A DNA stretch of 64,000 nt from Adiantum capillus-veneris (GCA_014529385.2 CM043953.1:90525842-90589841), one strand, 5' to 3'; positions 1 through 11,404 are shown, counted from the first letter of the stretch. Notes: generated by a model from the sequence alone, not told the origin. Made by a program: numbers and translations.

Positions 1-1340
1 CCCTTAAGCTCATTGCTACGGTCCTTGTTCTCCATAGTCTTAATATTTCTCTTAGCCTCTATTTGGAAATTAATTCGTGAAGCCACCATGGTATGATGTA
101 TGACCGCAGATATGGTGCGTGGCCTTTGGGAGTTGACATACTCCGCCATATCTTCAGTTAAGCCCGCACAAAATTGTTGTTTTTGCTCTCCAAAATCCAT
201 GTTTTGAAGACAGTGGCTTTGAGATGTAAGTCCCAAAACTTGTCTACATGTTTGTGAATAGATTCGTAATAAGGAGAGAGCTTCAAGCTTCGCCATTCGG
301 TGAGTACTTTGTCTTTGGCATCGGTAGCCAAAAACTGCTTCATGATGGAAGCTCTTAAAGCTTTCCATGTTCGTGGAGCTTCATTGTTTGCCCTAGGATA
401 GACCATCATTGCATGGCGGACTTTTGAAAATGCATAGCTACATGGCGTAGCTTAGAGGACTCCGTGAAGCCCTCATCTCCAAACGCCACATCAAATTGCT
501 GGATGAAGGCCAAGACTTTGTCCGTCGCACCAAAGGTTCCATTGTAGGTAAGGAAAGAGATGTTCTTTCCTCCCTCTTTGAACTTCTTGAGCTTGGACGA
601 CCTCTTCCACGTGGCATAAGATTTCCTATGGCCTCTTCTTTTTGGTGATTCAAAAGTTGCACCATGGCTTTCTTCAGAAGATGAAGAATTTGTGGAAGAT
701 GGAGAAGAGGGTGACCTCTTTCTTGCCTTTTTCTTGCCTTGTTCCTCCTTGTCTGCACCATCACTTTCTTCATAAGAGAAAGAGGATGGAGAAGATGGAG
801 AAGAGAGTGATCTCTTTCTTGACTTTTTCTTCTCTTGCTTTCTATCATCCCTCTTTGAATTATGGTGTGGAGAAGTGTGCGATGGTCTTTTCTATTTAGG
901 AGGTGACGGAGAGCATTTTGCCCGCCGTCTTCGTGGAGCCATCTTCACCGAGGTGGCAAGAGACTCACTCATTTCTCGTTCTTTTGGTGGGGGCTCTTGA
1001 GTTCTCCTTTGGGAAGGAGATGCATCATCAAGTAGTAGATTTTTGAGCCCTTTGTATGGATCCTCTTCTTTTTCCCGAATCGGAGAGTGTCCTCTTTTGG
1101 AAGTCTCACAAGGAGGCTTTCTAGGTACTCTCTCTTTCATGGTGGGAAGTTTGAAGAATCCCATGAGCACGAAGCTACCGTTGCACTTCACTTTGGAGGA
1201 GTGGATTGCCCATGGCTTGTTGAAGACTAGAAACAAGGTAGTTAACAAGCATAGGGGCATCATTAGTAGCCTGCTCATTAGCAAAATCAAAGCTATCAAC
1301 ATTAATTTCACTCTCTTTACTATTGTCAACCATTCTAAAA
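1..1340 (-). pseudogene. gag remnant of a chromovirus-type Ty3/gypsy element, minus strand, running off the left edge
   Basis: Read on the minus strand, about 1330-892 gives a charged, Ser/Arg/Lys-rich gag N-terminus (…DPYKGLKNLLLDDA…) matching element A at 6320-6420. About 409-158 gives the capsid-like core with MKQFLATDAKDKVLTEWRSL, also present in A (about 7010-7070) and, decayed, in C. Gag packages element RNA into cytoplasmic particles. The frame is broken between these blocks by stops and shifts, and the zinc knuckle and pol would lie beyond position 1. The LTR and PBS lie just upstream on the same strand, so this is the 5' part of an element. The long minus-strand frame at 438-848 is an out-of-frame shadow of the Ser/Lys-rich stretch. 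Confidence 0.8.
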
Positions 1341-1734
1341 ACTTTTAGGTGTAAACGTTTTCAGGTGTACTTTGGCACTTCAAGCCCCAGTTGCTACTCC
1401 TCTTTACCCCTTTAGAAAAGCACTCAAGCTCTTGTACCTATGGCTCCAATATCATTAACTGCAAGGAATAGAAGAGAGGGTCTTTCAACACCAAAACATT
1501 ACCGGCTCTTGTCAAGATTCTAATAGCTCAATAGTGGTTAAGCCGTAGGCAAGCCCTGTAGGACTCCACTATTAAGACCATAACTCTTGATGGTGATGCC
1601 TCGTTATCTGCACGAAGCAGGCACACTACAAGGCAAAAAAATCCCTATTCTACTTACTCAATTGCAATAAATAATACCAACCACTTATACCTAGCTTGAG
1701 GACCTCCCTTCTTGAGCAAGAAAAGAGAAACCGT
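1341..1734 (-). other. untranslated leader between PBS and gag of the minus-strand chromovirus
   Basis: This matches the leader of element A (about 5787-6180) in reverse orientation, sharing the stretch about a pair of alternating stop-rich segments and the word CACTATTAAGACCATA. No coding frame of note is visible. It joins the gag start to the primer-binding site. Confidence 0.65.
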
Positions 1735-1749
1735 GTGCTCTAATACCAA
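1735..1749 (-). promoter_or_regulatory. primer-binding site, initiator-Met tRNA type
   Basis: The minus strand reads TTGGTATTAGAGCAC directly after the LTR end TTACA. This is close to TGGTATCAGAGC, the usual PBS complementary to the 3' end of plant tRNA-iMet. It fixes the orientation of the element and marks the end of the 5' LTR. Confidence 0.75.
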
Positions 1750-2930
1750 TGTAACATTTAATGGCCTAATAACTTGTGTGTAGCGGAAAATACCATAAAC
1801 ATAGTGAGTATTTCATTAGAATAGATTCCTAATGAGCATAGCAAGAGTGTTTGGATGGAGAGAGCAACAAAAAGCATAAGAACTAGTTAGATAGGCATGA
1901 GCAATACTTCAAAAGAGAGAGAAATTAAGCTATTGACAACATTTGAGGACCGGATTTACATGGAGCCAGTCCCCCCTCCAAAAGGCTTTGTATTATAGGT
2001 TTCCCCCATCAAGGGAGACATTTTACAATACAATACTTTGTGTTCCTTCAATAACTTGCTGGTGCAATGAAGATGGAAGCTTCAAGCACCATGCCCAAAC
2101 TTATAAAACACAACATCAATTCCCTCACGATGTCAGACCCAAGACCTCACACACCTTTGAAGATGGTGAGAGCTAGCGGGGTATGAGAGTAGATTGAGAG
2201 GAAGAAGAAGTAGTCTTACGAGAAAGAAGTATATCTCCTCACATAATCAATCATAAAAGCTTAGCTATGTAATTAGCATGGTAGAGGAGATGAGCATGCA
2301 TTGAAGCTTGGCTCTTGGTTGGATTTTCATCAGAAAGCGAGGAGTTGTTAGTGTAGGCCTCCCTTCTCAAAAGCTTGGAGTACATGATGAGCTTTCCATT
2401 AAAGCTTGAGAAGGAGATAGGCTTTCTTGACTTCACACATGAGCTAGTGTGAGTGTGTGTGGACTAAATGCCTTCACAAATCATTCCCCCTCTCTCATCT
2501 TGGTCGACCCCTCTTGCTAATTCTTCTTGCTGGCTTCCCATTGGACCTTTCCAAGCTTAGCCAATAGGAATTAAGTGGTCAAATGAAGAGCCTTCTGACA
2601 AGTGTCCCTCTTTCCCCTTTAGAGAGAGCTTAGGTAAATAACTTAATTCATTTAAATCTCATTGGACATTTTTCCCTTCTGGCTAATAGGAATTAAGCAA
2701 GCCATTGGGTTGCTTAATTCCTATTGGACCCTTTGCAGGCTATCCAATAATCATCCAGGAGACTTAATTTCCATTGGTTCTTTTTATAAAGTGTTTTTTA
2801 ATTAATTAGACTAAATTTACTCTAGCCTAATTCTCATTGGTCCACCTCTATGGTCATCCAATAGGATTTAAATACACTTTGGGGGCAACACAGGTAGGAA
2901 CCTGACATGTGTTATTAGCAGCAAGCTCAC
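1750..2930 (-). repeat. truncated 5' LTR of the minus-strand chromovirus
   Basis: Minus-strand similarity to the A-family LTR runs from the terminal TTACA at 1750 through the stem-loop GGACCGG…CCAGTCC (1947-1972) and the CCAAT/ATTGG-rich U3 at about 2480-2880. It fades near 2900-2930 around ACACATGTCAG. The first roughly 300 bp seen in the LTR at 11171 (start, microsatellite) are missing or too diverged. Terminal TG is therefore not seen and no target duplication can be assigned. Confidence 0.75.
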
Positions 2931-3424
2931 ATAGATACCACGAATACCATTTTTCAGAGTTCTCATTGTAAAAATACTTATTATTTTGATAAATCAAGAA
3001 TATTGTAACTCCTATTTTTTGGATAAACCTTGTAATTGATGAGCCGGGGCTACAAGCTTCCAGATTGTATCAAACTGTCATTACCCATCTTTGGTAGAAC
3101 TCCCAGATTATTAGTTTTGACCACCAAAAACCTTGGCTAAGGTATAGAAGCCAATTTTTGTAAGTTATTATTAAGTTTTTGGATAATGAAATACACATCG
3201 TGAGCTAGCGGCGCTCATTTTCTCCTTCTCGTGCTTCCTACTCCCTCCCCTGTTGTCACATTGCAGTTGTGTTTGTTGCATTGCAACCGCAGGTAAGAGC
3301 TCTACGCATTGACGTAAACACATCACGGTATTTCATAGCTTTTGGCGTCGCCGACCCGCGGCCTAATTTTATCATAACTAGGAATTTATACTTTCAAATA
3401 AAAAACTAAGCATAGGCCGGGTAT
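2931..3424. other. unassigned stretch with a PBS-like word near its end
   Basis: There is no open frame and no match to other parts of the window. At 3341-3356 the sequence TTTGGCGTCGCCGACC resembles the TGGCGCC-type primer-binding sites of Tat/Athila gypsy elements, so the preceding 400 bp may be the end of another LTR. That reading is an inference from one short motif. Confidence 0.3.
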
Positions 3425-3843
3425 TGGGGCATCATTGCTAAGCATTTAGATGGATTCTGGGTCGAACACGACTAGGTCAAAAATCCACTGTGCTGTTAAA
3501 ATTCACGATTTTGGCACTTGACCTAAAGTGGGGTTTGAGACCATAAGCATGTGTGCTTAGGTCTTATACACATGTCCTAGAAGTTTCATTACGTTTGGAT
3601 GTCATTTGATGCTGCAACGGATGTGATTTGTTTGCCAATGAGCAATTGGCTTTTAGTGATTTCTGTCACTTGAGTGTAGCATGAGTTAGATGCAAGTTTT
3701 AGTTGTCTTCCAAGAGATTGACACCCTCTTGTAGCCTCTATGCACTAGTCGAATCAGCTTCATCCCATGGATTGACAATTTAATCGCGGTTCTTGCTAAT
3801 ACTACAATAAGATAGGATAGTGAGGTTAGACACGCGTTCCATA
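3425..3843 (+). repeat. LTR of a family E gypsy element (truncated copy)
   Basis: This is collinear with the LTR at 43588-44005 for its whole length of about 419 bp. It starts TGGGGCATCATTGC and ends immediately before a TTTGGCGCCG primer-binding site. The last two bases read TA rather than CA. Many substitutions separate the two copies, so both are old. Confidence 0.8.
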
Positions 3844-4362
3844 TTTGGCGCCGCTGTCGGGGATCGAAGAGACCTAAACTAGGGAAAAACACAAGCGTCT
3901 TGTGAAGTTATCCTTTAACTTCCTCTAGGATCTCTTAGAGTTCAAAACTTTCTTTTAGAAACCGCATAGCCTAAGATTGTCATCTTTTGTTGTGTAGAGG
4001 TAGCTTGGAAGTAAGCGTACTTGTTGAGTGCCTTCAGGATTGTAGGATTGTAGAAATAGATTAGAATTTTGAGGATGATTCATAGACGAGACAAGTCTTA
4101 AGATCAATGCTCAGAAAACCATAAAAGACAAGAAAACAAGAGTTTATGGACACTTTCCACAACCCCATTGCATGAGAATCTAGGAGTAGGGTAAGTAGGA
4201 TCAGAGGCGGATTTCAAAACATTGCTCTCTCTTAAAGAATCATTGTGAGTTGTTATTGGAAGTTGCAAAATTTTAGGTCTACGACTAGAAATAACACGAA
4301 AAGACTCCAAACCACTCAATGCGACTGGAGAGTAAGCTTAAAAGTTGTCTGAAGCAGTGGAA
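3844..4362 (+). other. PBS and 5' leader of the truncated family E element
   Basis: TTTGGCGCCGCTGTCGGGG at 3844-3862 is a classic Asp-tRNA-type primer-binding site of Tat/Athila-like gypsy elements. The following 500 bp match the leader at 44006-44550, with no coding frame. The copy stops abruptly at 4362, where the LTR of element A begins. The matching site at about 44545 in the other copy is uninterrupted. Confidence 0.75.
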
Positions 4363-4550
4363 TGTGCAAGAATGGGCTTCAAAGACCTAAGGTTCAGCCC
4401 ATTAAGACTTCCAAAATGCTAAGGCTCCAAAATTCAAAGGTTAAGTCCAATGGTCAATGCTTAGGAAAATTGGATGCTTGATAGTGTACAAATAGTCTTT
4501 GCAAGCTCCTAAAGAGGAAGGGGCGAGCCCTTTTAGTAGGGGATGAGATA

Positions 4551-4629
<79 letters not shown>

Positions 4630-5768
4630 GTAAGCCCCTTTACACAAAGGGCATAGTGGACACATGTCAGCTCCCTAGCCCAATTGCACACAAGGTGCAT
4701 TCAAATCCTATTGGATGGCCATAGGGGTGGACCAATGAGAACTAGGCTAGAGTAAATCTCGTTTAATTTATTTAAAAACACTAATAAATAAATCAATAAG
4801 AATTAAGCTCTCTAGAAGACTATTGGCCACTCTCCCAAGGGGTCCAATGAGAGTTTAATTGCATTAATTACTTACTTAAAGCTCTCACAAAAGGGGAAAG
4901 GGGAATACATGTCACAAGGATATCACTTATGCTTCTTAATTATCATTGGCTAGGCTTTGCAGGGTTCAATGGGGTGTCAGCATGAGTAAAAAGCATGAGG
5001 GGTCGACCAAGAGAGAGAGGGGGCTGATTTTGTCAATGCATTATCACACACAGACTCACACAATCTCATGTGTGAAGCAAGAAGACTCTCTCTCTCTCTC
5101 TCCTTCTCAAGCTTTAATGGAAAGCTCGTCATCTACTCCAAGCTTGTGAGAATGAAAGCCTACACCAATAGCTCCTGGCTTTGTGATGCAAATCCAACCA
5201 AGAGCCTATCTTCAATGCATGCTCATCTCCTCTACCATGCTAATTACTAAGCTATGCTAAGCTATTGTGAGTGTTTATGAGAGGAGATATACTTCTTTCT
5301 CGTAAGACTACTCCTTCCTCTGAATCTACTCTCATACCCCGCTAGCTCTCCCCATCTTCAGAGGTGTGTGAGGTCTTGGGTCTGAGACCATGAGGGAATT
5401 GATGTTGTGTTTTATAAGTGTGTGCATGATTCTTGAATCTTCCATCTTCATTGCACCAACAAGATATTGAAGGAACACAAAGTATTGTATTGTAAAATGT
5501 CTCCCTTGATGGGGGAAACCTATAATACAAAGCCTTTTGGAGGGGGGACCGGCTCCATGTAAATCTGGTCCTCAACTGTTGTCAATAGCTTAATTTCTCT
5601 CTCTTTTGAAGTATTGTTCATGCTTGTCTAATTAGGTGTTATGCTGTTTGTTTCTCTCTCCATCCAAGCACTCTTGCTATGCTCATTAGGAATCTATTCT
5701 AATGGAATGCTCACTATGTTTATGCTATTTTCCGCTACACACAAGTTACTAGGCCATTAAATGTTACA
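4363..5768 (+). repeat. 5' LTR of element A
   Basis: It begins TGTGCAAGAATGGGC and ends ATGTTACA, with the PBS directly after. It aligns with the 3' LTR at 11171-12654 apart from the microsatellite and a roughly 62-bp tandem duplication present only in the 3' copy. U3 carries many CCAAT or ATTGG words (about 4705-4970). A stem-loop GGACCGG…CTGGTCC lies at 5546-5571. Confidence 0.85.
4553..4627 (+). repeat. (CT)n microsatellite inside the 5' LTR
   Basis: About 37 uninterrupted CT units. The equivalent position of the 3' LTR (11362-11402) holds (CA)n instead. Confidence 0.95.
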
Positions 5769-5786
5769 TTGGTATCATAGCACAAG
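5769..5786 (+). promoter_or_regulatory. primer-binding site of element A
   Basis: TTGGTATCATAGCACAAG directly follows the LTR. TGGTATCAtAGC differs by one base from the initiator-Met tRNA complement TGGTATCAGAGC, where minus-strand DNA synthesis is primed. Confidence 0.8.
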
Positions 5787-6185
5787 GTTTCTCTTTTCTT
5801 TCTCAAGAAGGGAGGTCCTCAAGCTAGCTATAAATGGTTGGTATTATTAATTGCAATTGAGTAAGTAGAATAGGGATTTTTCAGCCTTGCAGTGCGCCTG
5901 CCTTCGTGCAGATAACATGGCATCACCGTCGAGAGCTATGGTCTTAATAGTGGAGTCCTACGGGGCTTGCCTACGACTTAACCACTATTGAGCTATTAGA
6001 AGCTTGACAGGAGCCGGTATTGTTTTGGTGTTGAAAGACCCTCTCTTCTATTCCTTGCAATTAATGATATTCGAGCCACCGGTACATTAACTTGAGTGCT
6101 TTTCTAAAGGGGTAAAGAGTAGCAGCAACTAGGGCTTGCAATGCCAAAGTACACCTAAAAATATTACACCTGAAAAATTGTTACA
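5787..6185 (+). other. 5' leader of element A
   Basis: Non-coding stretch between PBS and gag, matching the minus-strand leader at 1341-1734. No ORF above background is visible. Confidence 0.6.
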
Positions 6186-7545
6186 TTGACTGACCATAGT
6201 AAAGAGAGTGAAACTAATGTTGATAGCTTTGATTTTGCTAATGAGCAGGCTACTAATGATGCCCCTATGCTTGTTAACTACCTTGTTTCTAAGCTTCAAC
6301 AAGTCATGGGAAGAAGAAGAGGATCCGTACGAAGGGCTCAAAAATTTACTACTTGATGATGCAACTCCTTCTCAAAGGAGAACTCAAGAGCCCCCACCAA
6401 AAGAATGAGAAAGAAGTGATTCTCCTGCCACCTCGACGGAGATGGCTCCACGAAGACGGCGGGCAAAACGCTCTCCATCACCTCCTAAACGGAGAAGACC
6501 ATCGCACACCTCTCCACACCATAATTCAAAGAGGGGATGCTGAAAAACAAGAGAAGAAAAAGACGAGAAAGAGGTCACTCTCTTCTCCATCTTCTTCATC
6601 CTCTTCCTTTTATGAAGAAAGTGATGGTGCAGACAAAGAGGAACAAGGCAAGAAAAAGGCGAGAAAGAGGTCACCCTCTTCTCCATCTTCCTCAAATTCT
6701 TCATCTTCTAAGGAAAGCGATGGTGCAACTTTTGAACCATAAAAAAGAAGAGGCCATAGGAAATCCTATGCCGCATGGAAGAGGTCGTCCAAGCTCAAGA
6801 AGTTCAAAGAGGGAGGAAAGAACATCTCTTTCCTTACCTACGATCGCACCTTTGGTGCTACGGACAAAGTTTTGGCCTTCATCCAACAATTTGATTCCTC
6901 TAAGCTATGCCATGCAGCTATGCATTTTCAAAACTTGCCACGCAATGGTGGTCTAGCCTATGGGCAAATGATGAAGCCCCACAAACAATGAAAGCTTAAG
7001 AGCTTCATCATGAAGCAGTTTTTGGCTACCGATGCCAAAGACAAAGTACTCACTGAATGGCGAAGCTTGAAGATCTCTCCCTACGAATTTATTCACAAAT
7101 ATGTAGGCAAGTTTTGGGATGTACATCTCAAAGCCACGATCTTCAAAAAGATGGATTTTTGAGAGAAAAAACAACAATTTTGTGCGGGTCTAACTGAAGA
7201 TATGGCGGAGTATGTCAACTCCCAAAGGCCACACACAATATCTGTGCTTATACACCATACCATGGTGTCTTCACAAATCAAAAATAGGTGCTAAGAGAAA
7301 TCTTAAGCCCACGGAAAACAAGGGTTCCAATGAGCCTAAGGGGAAGGACAATGTCCTAAAGTCTCCTAAGGGCAATTCCAATAGCAACAAAGGTAAGGAG
7401 AAGGGAGTTTAGAAAGGCCAAACAAACTCTTTCGTGAAGAGCTTGAGCGTTATCGCAAGGATAATAGTTGTTTCAAATGTGGTGAGCAAGGGCATGCGTA
7501 TCGTGCTTTCCCTCAAAAGAACATCCACCATGAGCCTCCTAGAGC
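6186..7545 (+). pseudogene. gag of element A, broken
   Basis: The N-terminal block reads VDSFDFANEQATNDAPMLVN and matches VDGFDFSHDGATNDGHRFVN of element C, which fixes the frame. A Ser/Lys/Glu-rich low-complexity stretch follows (6353-6742). Then comes the capsid-like core with IMKQFLATDAKDKVLTEW (about 7008-7070). The zinc knuckle CFKCGEQGHAYRAF at 7469-7510 has lost its final cysteine, which is Phe. At least three stops or frame changes interrupt it. The long frames at 6537-6956 and 6384-6704 are shadows. Confidence 0.8.
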
Positions 7546-8290
7546 TACCTTGGTCGAAATCCAAGAAGAGAAAATTCACCACAAAGGATCTCCTCTATGC
7601 CATTCTTGGGGAAAGATAAGAGAACATGATGCTTTTATTCTCTTTGACCTTGGTTCTACTCACAATTTCATATCCACAGAGTTGGCCACCAAGCTAGGCA
7701 TCCAAGCCTATGAGATGGGAGATGTCCTATCCGCCGATGGTGCTTTCAAGGGGCAAGAAGCTTCAGTCACCCCCTTAATTGGGAAATGGAGGCTCCATGT
7801 CCAAAGCTATGCGACAAAGAGGACTTTTGTATCTCTCCTCTCAAGCATGAGGATGTAATCCTAGGGGCACCATGGTTTGATCGCATGGCTACCAATTTTA
7901 AATTCCCTGAAAGGAAAATCTACTTTAGGTTCAGGGAAAAAGATATGTACATAGATGCGTAAGAGTTGGCTAACACCCTACCCATTGTACATACACAAGC
8001 TTTCAATAAGTCAATAAAGAGCTCTATTTCTGTGTACATGATTTTTGTTAAAGATTCTCAAAATGAACCTAATGCTTTAGCAAAAGAAAATATAAACAAT
8101 CACAAAGAATTAGAGCTATCCAATTTCCTCAAGGGATTTCAAGATGTTTTTATTGATGACATCCCTTGTGAACTACCTCCTAAATGAGGCAATGATGAGG
8201 AATTTCACCGCCTAATAAGTCTCCTTATAGAGTTTCTCAAATTCAACAAGAGAAGATTATGCGTCAAGTGCATGAGTGAGTTGAGAAGGG
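7546..8290 (+). pseudogene. aspartic protease and linker region of element A
   Basis: Residues FDLGSTHNFIS near 7643-7675 match the pepsin-like retroviral protease motif, normally D-S/T-G. Here the second residue is Leu, so the catalytic motif is altered. Downstream EVILGAPWFDR-like residues appear only after a frame change near 7855. The linker before RT contains DVFIDDIPCELPPK (about 8145-8187), the usual lead-in to RT in this group, and then a stop. The protease would cut the polyprotein into gag, RT and integrase. Confidence 0.7.
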
Positions 8291-9442
8291 CATGGTTAGG
8301 CCTAGCTCATCTCCATTTTGTTCACCTGTGCTATTAGTACCAAAGAAAGACGGCACATATCGTATGTGTTCGACTATAGAGCACTAAATAGCATCACTAT
8401 TAAAAATAGGTTTCCCGTTCCACGGGTAGAAGAACTATTTGATAAGCTACAAGGGTCGACCTACTTTAGTAGAATTGACCTAAAACGTGGCTACTATCAA
8501 ATAACGATTGATGAAGACATTTTAAAGACCGCATTTCACACTACGTTTGGTCTTTACAAATACATTGTCATGCATTTTGGTTTGACCAATGCACCAGCCA
8601 CATTCAACCGCTTGATGGAGAAGCTATTCAGGCCTCACCGAACCTTTACTGAAGTGTTCTTTGATGATATTATCATCTACTCTAATTTATTAGACAAACA
8701 CAAACGACATCTCTAGGTAATATTTCAAGTCTTACAAGAGAATAAACTTTATGATAATCGAAAGAAAAGCAAGTTTTTCTTACAAGAGATTCAATATTTA
8801 GGTCACATTATCTCTCAAGATGGCATCCAAATGGATCCATCAAAATTAGAGGTAATAAAAGGATGGCCTAATCCAAGGAATCTTCATGAACTAAGAAGCT
8901 TTATAGGTATGTGTGCATACTATAGACGCTTCATAGAAAAGTTCTCACTAATAGCAGGACCATTATGTGACCTAACAAAGAAAAAAGTTAGGTATACATG
9001 GTCTGCCAAGGAGAACAATGCTTTCGAAAATCTTATCTCTCAACTTGTGCTTACACTGCTGGATCTCTCAAAGCCATTTGAGGTCCAATGTGACGCTTGT
9101 GGTGATTGCCTTGGAGCTGTTTTGATCCAAGAAGGGCACGCCATAGCCTATGAAAATCGAAGGCTCTACCCTGTTGAGCAAGCTCTAGGCATATATGAAA
9201 AAGAACTCATCGCAATTCTACATGCCTTAGACTCATGGAAGCACTATTTACTAGGGACTCCTTTCATTCTGCGGACGGATCACCAAAGCCTTAAGTACTT
9301 CATGACGCAGACCAAGCTCTTTGACAAACAAACGAGGTGGGAAAATTTCCTTTCGCAATTTCATTTTCATATTTCTCACTTTGCTGGCAAGCATAATCAA
9401 GTAGCCGATGCACTCTCAAGACGACCGAGAGTCCGAGAGTGA
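8291..9442 (+). pseudogene. reverse transcriptase and RNase H of element A
   Basis: One frame runs from 8318 to 9442 with a single TAG at 8714-8716. RT shows FPVPRVEELFDKLQGSTYFS, then HFGLTNAPATFNRLMEKLF and the catalytic FFDDIIIYS (about 8650). RNase H has the CDA motif (VQCDACGDCLGAVLIQ, about 9085), YEKELIAI and RTDHQSLKYF, then VADALSRR at the end. RT copies the RNA and RNase H removes the RNA strand. Part of the N-terminal RT (8200-8317) is in another frame. It is non-functional as it stands because of the stop between fingers/palm and connection. Confidence 0.9.
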
Positions 9443-10207
9443 ATGCGGTTACTATAGCAACTCACAATGATCTATCTTCTATGAAGATGAGTACGCTATT
9501 GATTCCAATTTTAGATATGTGATTTCAGCCCTTGCACTAGGGAAGAAAGAGGAATAATTTACTTTACAAGATGGTTATCTTCTCTATGGCAATAGACTAT
9601 GTGTTACCAACTCACTACGTGAGAAAGTAATGTATGAATCTCATGCTCCTCCTTATGCGGGGCATAGAGGGATTCAGTCTACCCTAAAAGGGATTGAAAC
9701 ATATTTCTATTGGCCTACCATGAAAGCAAACATACAAGAGTATGTTTCTCAATGTGTGGTATGCCAAAAGATATCAAAAATACTATCAAAGCCCATCAAA
9801 TGGCAACCCTCTTCATATCACAAATCTTCAAGTACCATGGCTTGCCAATGTCCATAGTGTTGGATAGAGATCCTAGAATGACCAACAACTTTTGGAAGGG
9901 TCTCTTTGAGAATTTAGGGACAAGGCTAAACTTCTCTTTGGCCTATCACCCGCAAACGGATGGCCAAAGTGAAATAGCTAACCTAACAATTCTTGATCTA
10001 CTAAAAGCCTACATAACGGAAGTAGATCAAAGGTCCCAATGGGAGAAGCACTTACCCTTAGTGGATTATGCCTACAATAATAATGTGCATAACTCCACGA
10101 TAAAATCACCTTTCAAGGTAATTGAGGGAGGATCAAAAAGTCCCCTGCTACTTAAGGTACATGGGAAGATCATCACTGCAGATGAGTATAGCCGAGACCT
10201 AAAATAA
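9443..10207 (+). pseudogene. integrase of element A with an internal deletion
   Basis: The zinc-binding HHCC region is visible (HAPPYAGHRG… CVVCQK, 9642-9770). The core resumes at about 9800 with KAHQMATLFISQIFKYHGLP, then VLDRDPRM and AYHPQTDGQSEIAN. The homologous element C contains roughly 170 bp more here (29041-29216), including the first catalytic Asp in SMDFIFGLSKS. That segment is absent in A, so the D,D,E triad is incomplete. Frames change around the deletion. Confidence 0.85.
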
Positions 10208-10758
10208 TCTGTCCAAAAGATTAAGGATGCTAACTCTATCTCAGAGCAAAGGCAAAAGGCTACTGTTGATAAGCACTATAGAGTCAAGACTTTAAAGAAA
10301 ATGATTGGATCTTGCTTAAATTTCTCAAGGCTTGATTAAGGCACACCATGGGCAAGAATCCTACGGGACACCAAAAGTACTATGGTAAGTTAGCAAAAGG
10401 ATACTATGGTCCCTTACAGATTCTTCGACCAATCAATGAGATTCCCTATCAACTCAAGTTGCCCAGCCATTGGCTCATTCACAATGCTTTCCATGTGAGC
10501 CTACTAAAGCCTTACAAAGGAAAGCCACCTCAAGAACCAACTATTGAAGACCCACCGGAGATCGAGGACCAAGAAGAGGTGTTGCAACCCGAGTCCATTC
10601 TCCGACATGAAGACAAGGTATTAAGAGATGGTAAGACTATCCAAAGTTATCTTATTAAGTTTAAGAATTATCCTTTTGAAGATGCTAGATGGATGCAAGG
10701 CATACAATTAAAGGATAACCTAAACCTTGTCAACGCTTACAATGCTTCCCTAGAGTAA
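10208..10758 (+). pseudogene. integrase C-terminus with chromodomain, element A
   Basis: An open frame from 10348 gives the GPY/F-like part (YYGPLQILRPINEIPYQLKL), the HNAFHVSLLKPYKG motif, then an acidic linker. A chromodomain follows: PESILRHEDKVLRDGKTIQS, YLIKFKNYPFEDARW. Chromodomains of this type bind histone marks and bias integration. A stop at 10205 and a frame change separate this part from the catalytic core. The frame ends at TAA 10756-10758. Confidence 0.85.
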
Positions 10759-11170
10759 GCAAATGTACAGATGTTTAAAATGAACAAAGTTTTTGTCTTA
10801 CAAGACTCTCTTTTTCTTTATTGTGCACAAATGTTAAGTAGTATGCATGCTTAGAATCAAGTTTGTGGAGACGACGTCTTTCGAACACCAAGTAGAGCTT
10901 GTCACTCTATTACGGAAGATTGATAGGATTAATGCGCAGACATGCTTACTGCAGCTTAGGTTCTCAAGCACCAAATGGATTAGTCATCCATTATGGAACG
11001 ATATCTAATTCTCCTAAATAATTTTCTCATGTTAAATTGATCATTTAATATGGGAAGTACCAAGGGAGAAAAACCTAGATTATTGGTAAGGCTAGCAAAC
11101 TGGTCATCACAGTAGGGATCCAAAGGAGGGAAAATAGGGATCCAAAGGGGGACCATCCGTAGAAGAGCAA
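10759..11170 (+). other. 3' untranslated region and purine-rich tract of element A
   Basis: No coding frame. Purine-rich runs GGAGGGAAAATAGGGA and AAAGGGGGA lie at about 11115-11150, followed by GTAGAAGAGCAA and then the LTR TGTG. A polypurine tract for plus-strand priming normally touches the LTR, and here it lies about 20 bp away. The last 180 bp reappear at 37638-37820. Confidence 0.6.
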
Positions 11171-11359
11171 TGTGAAAGCAATGGGCTTCAAAGACCTAAG
11201 GTTCAGCCCATTAAGACTTCCAAAATGCTAAGGTTCCAAAATTCAAAGGTAAGTCAAATGGTCAATGCTTAGGAAAATTGGATGCTTGATAGTGTACAAA
11301 AAGTCTTTGCAAGCTCCTAAAGAGGAGGGGGCAAGCCCTTTTAATAGGGTACGCGAGAG

Positions 11360-11404
<45 letters not shown>

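Noticed and set aside
438-848. 136-aa minus-strand frame
   Set aside because: It is an out-of-frame reading of the Ser/Lys-rich gag linker; the same shadow appears at 6537-6956 in element A.
4441-4665. Frame with long Arg-Glu repeat
   Set aside because: It is only the translation of the (CT)n microsatellite in the LTR; the same holds for 24516-24863 and 11262-11474.
5342-5575. 77-aa frame repeated at 1943-2176 and 12173-12406
   Set aside because: It lies inside the LTR on its antisense side and is conserved only because the LTR is repeated; no protein family recognised.
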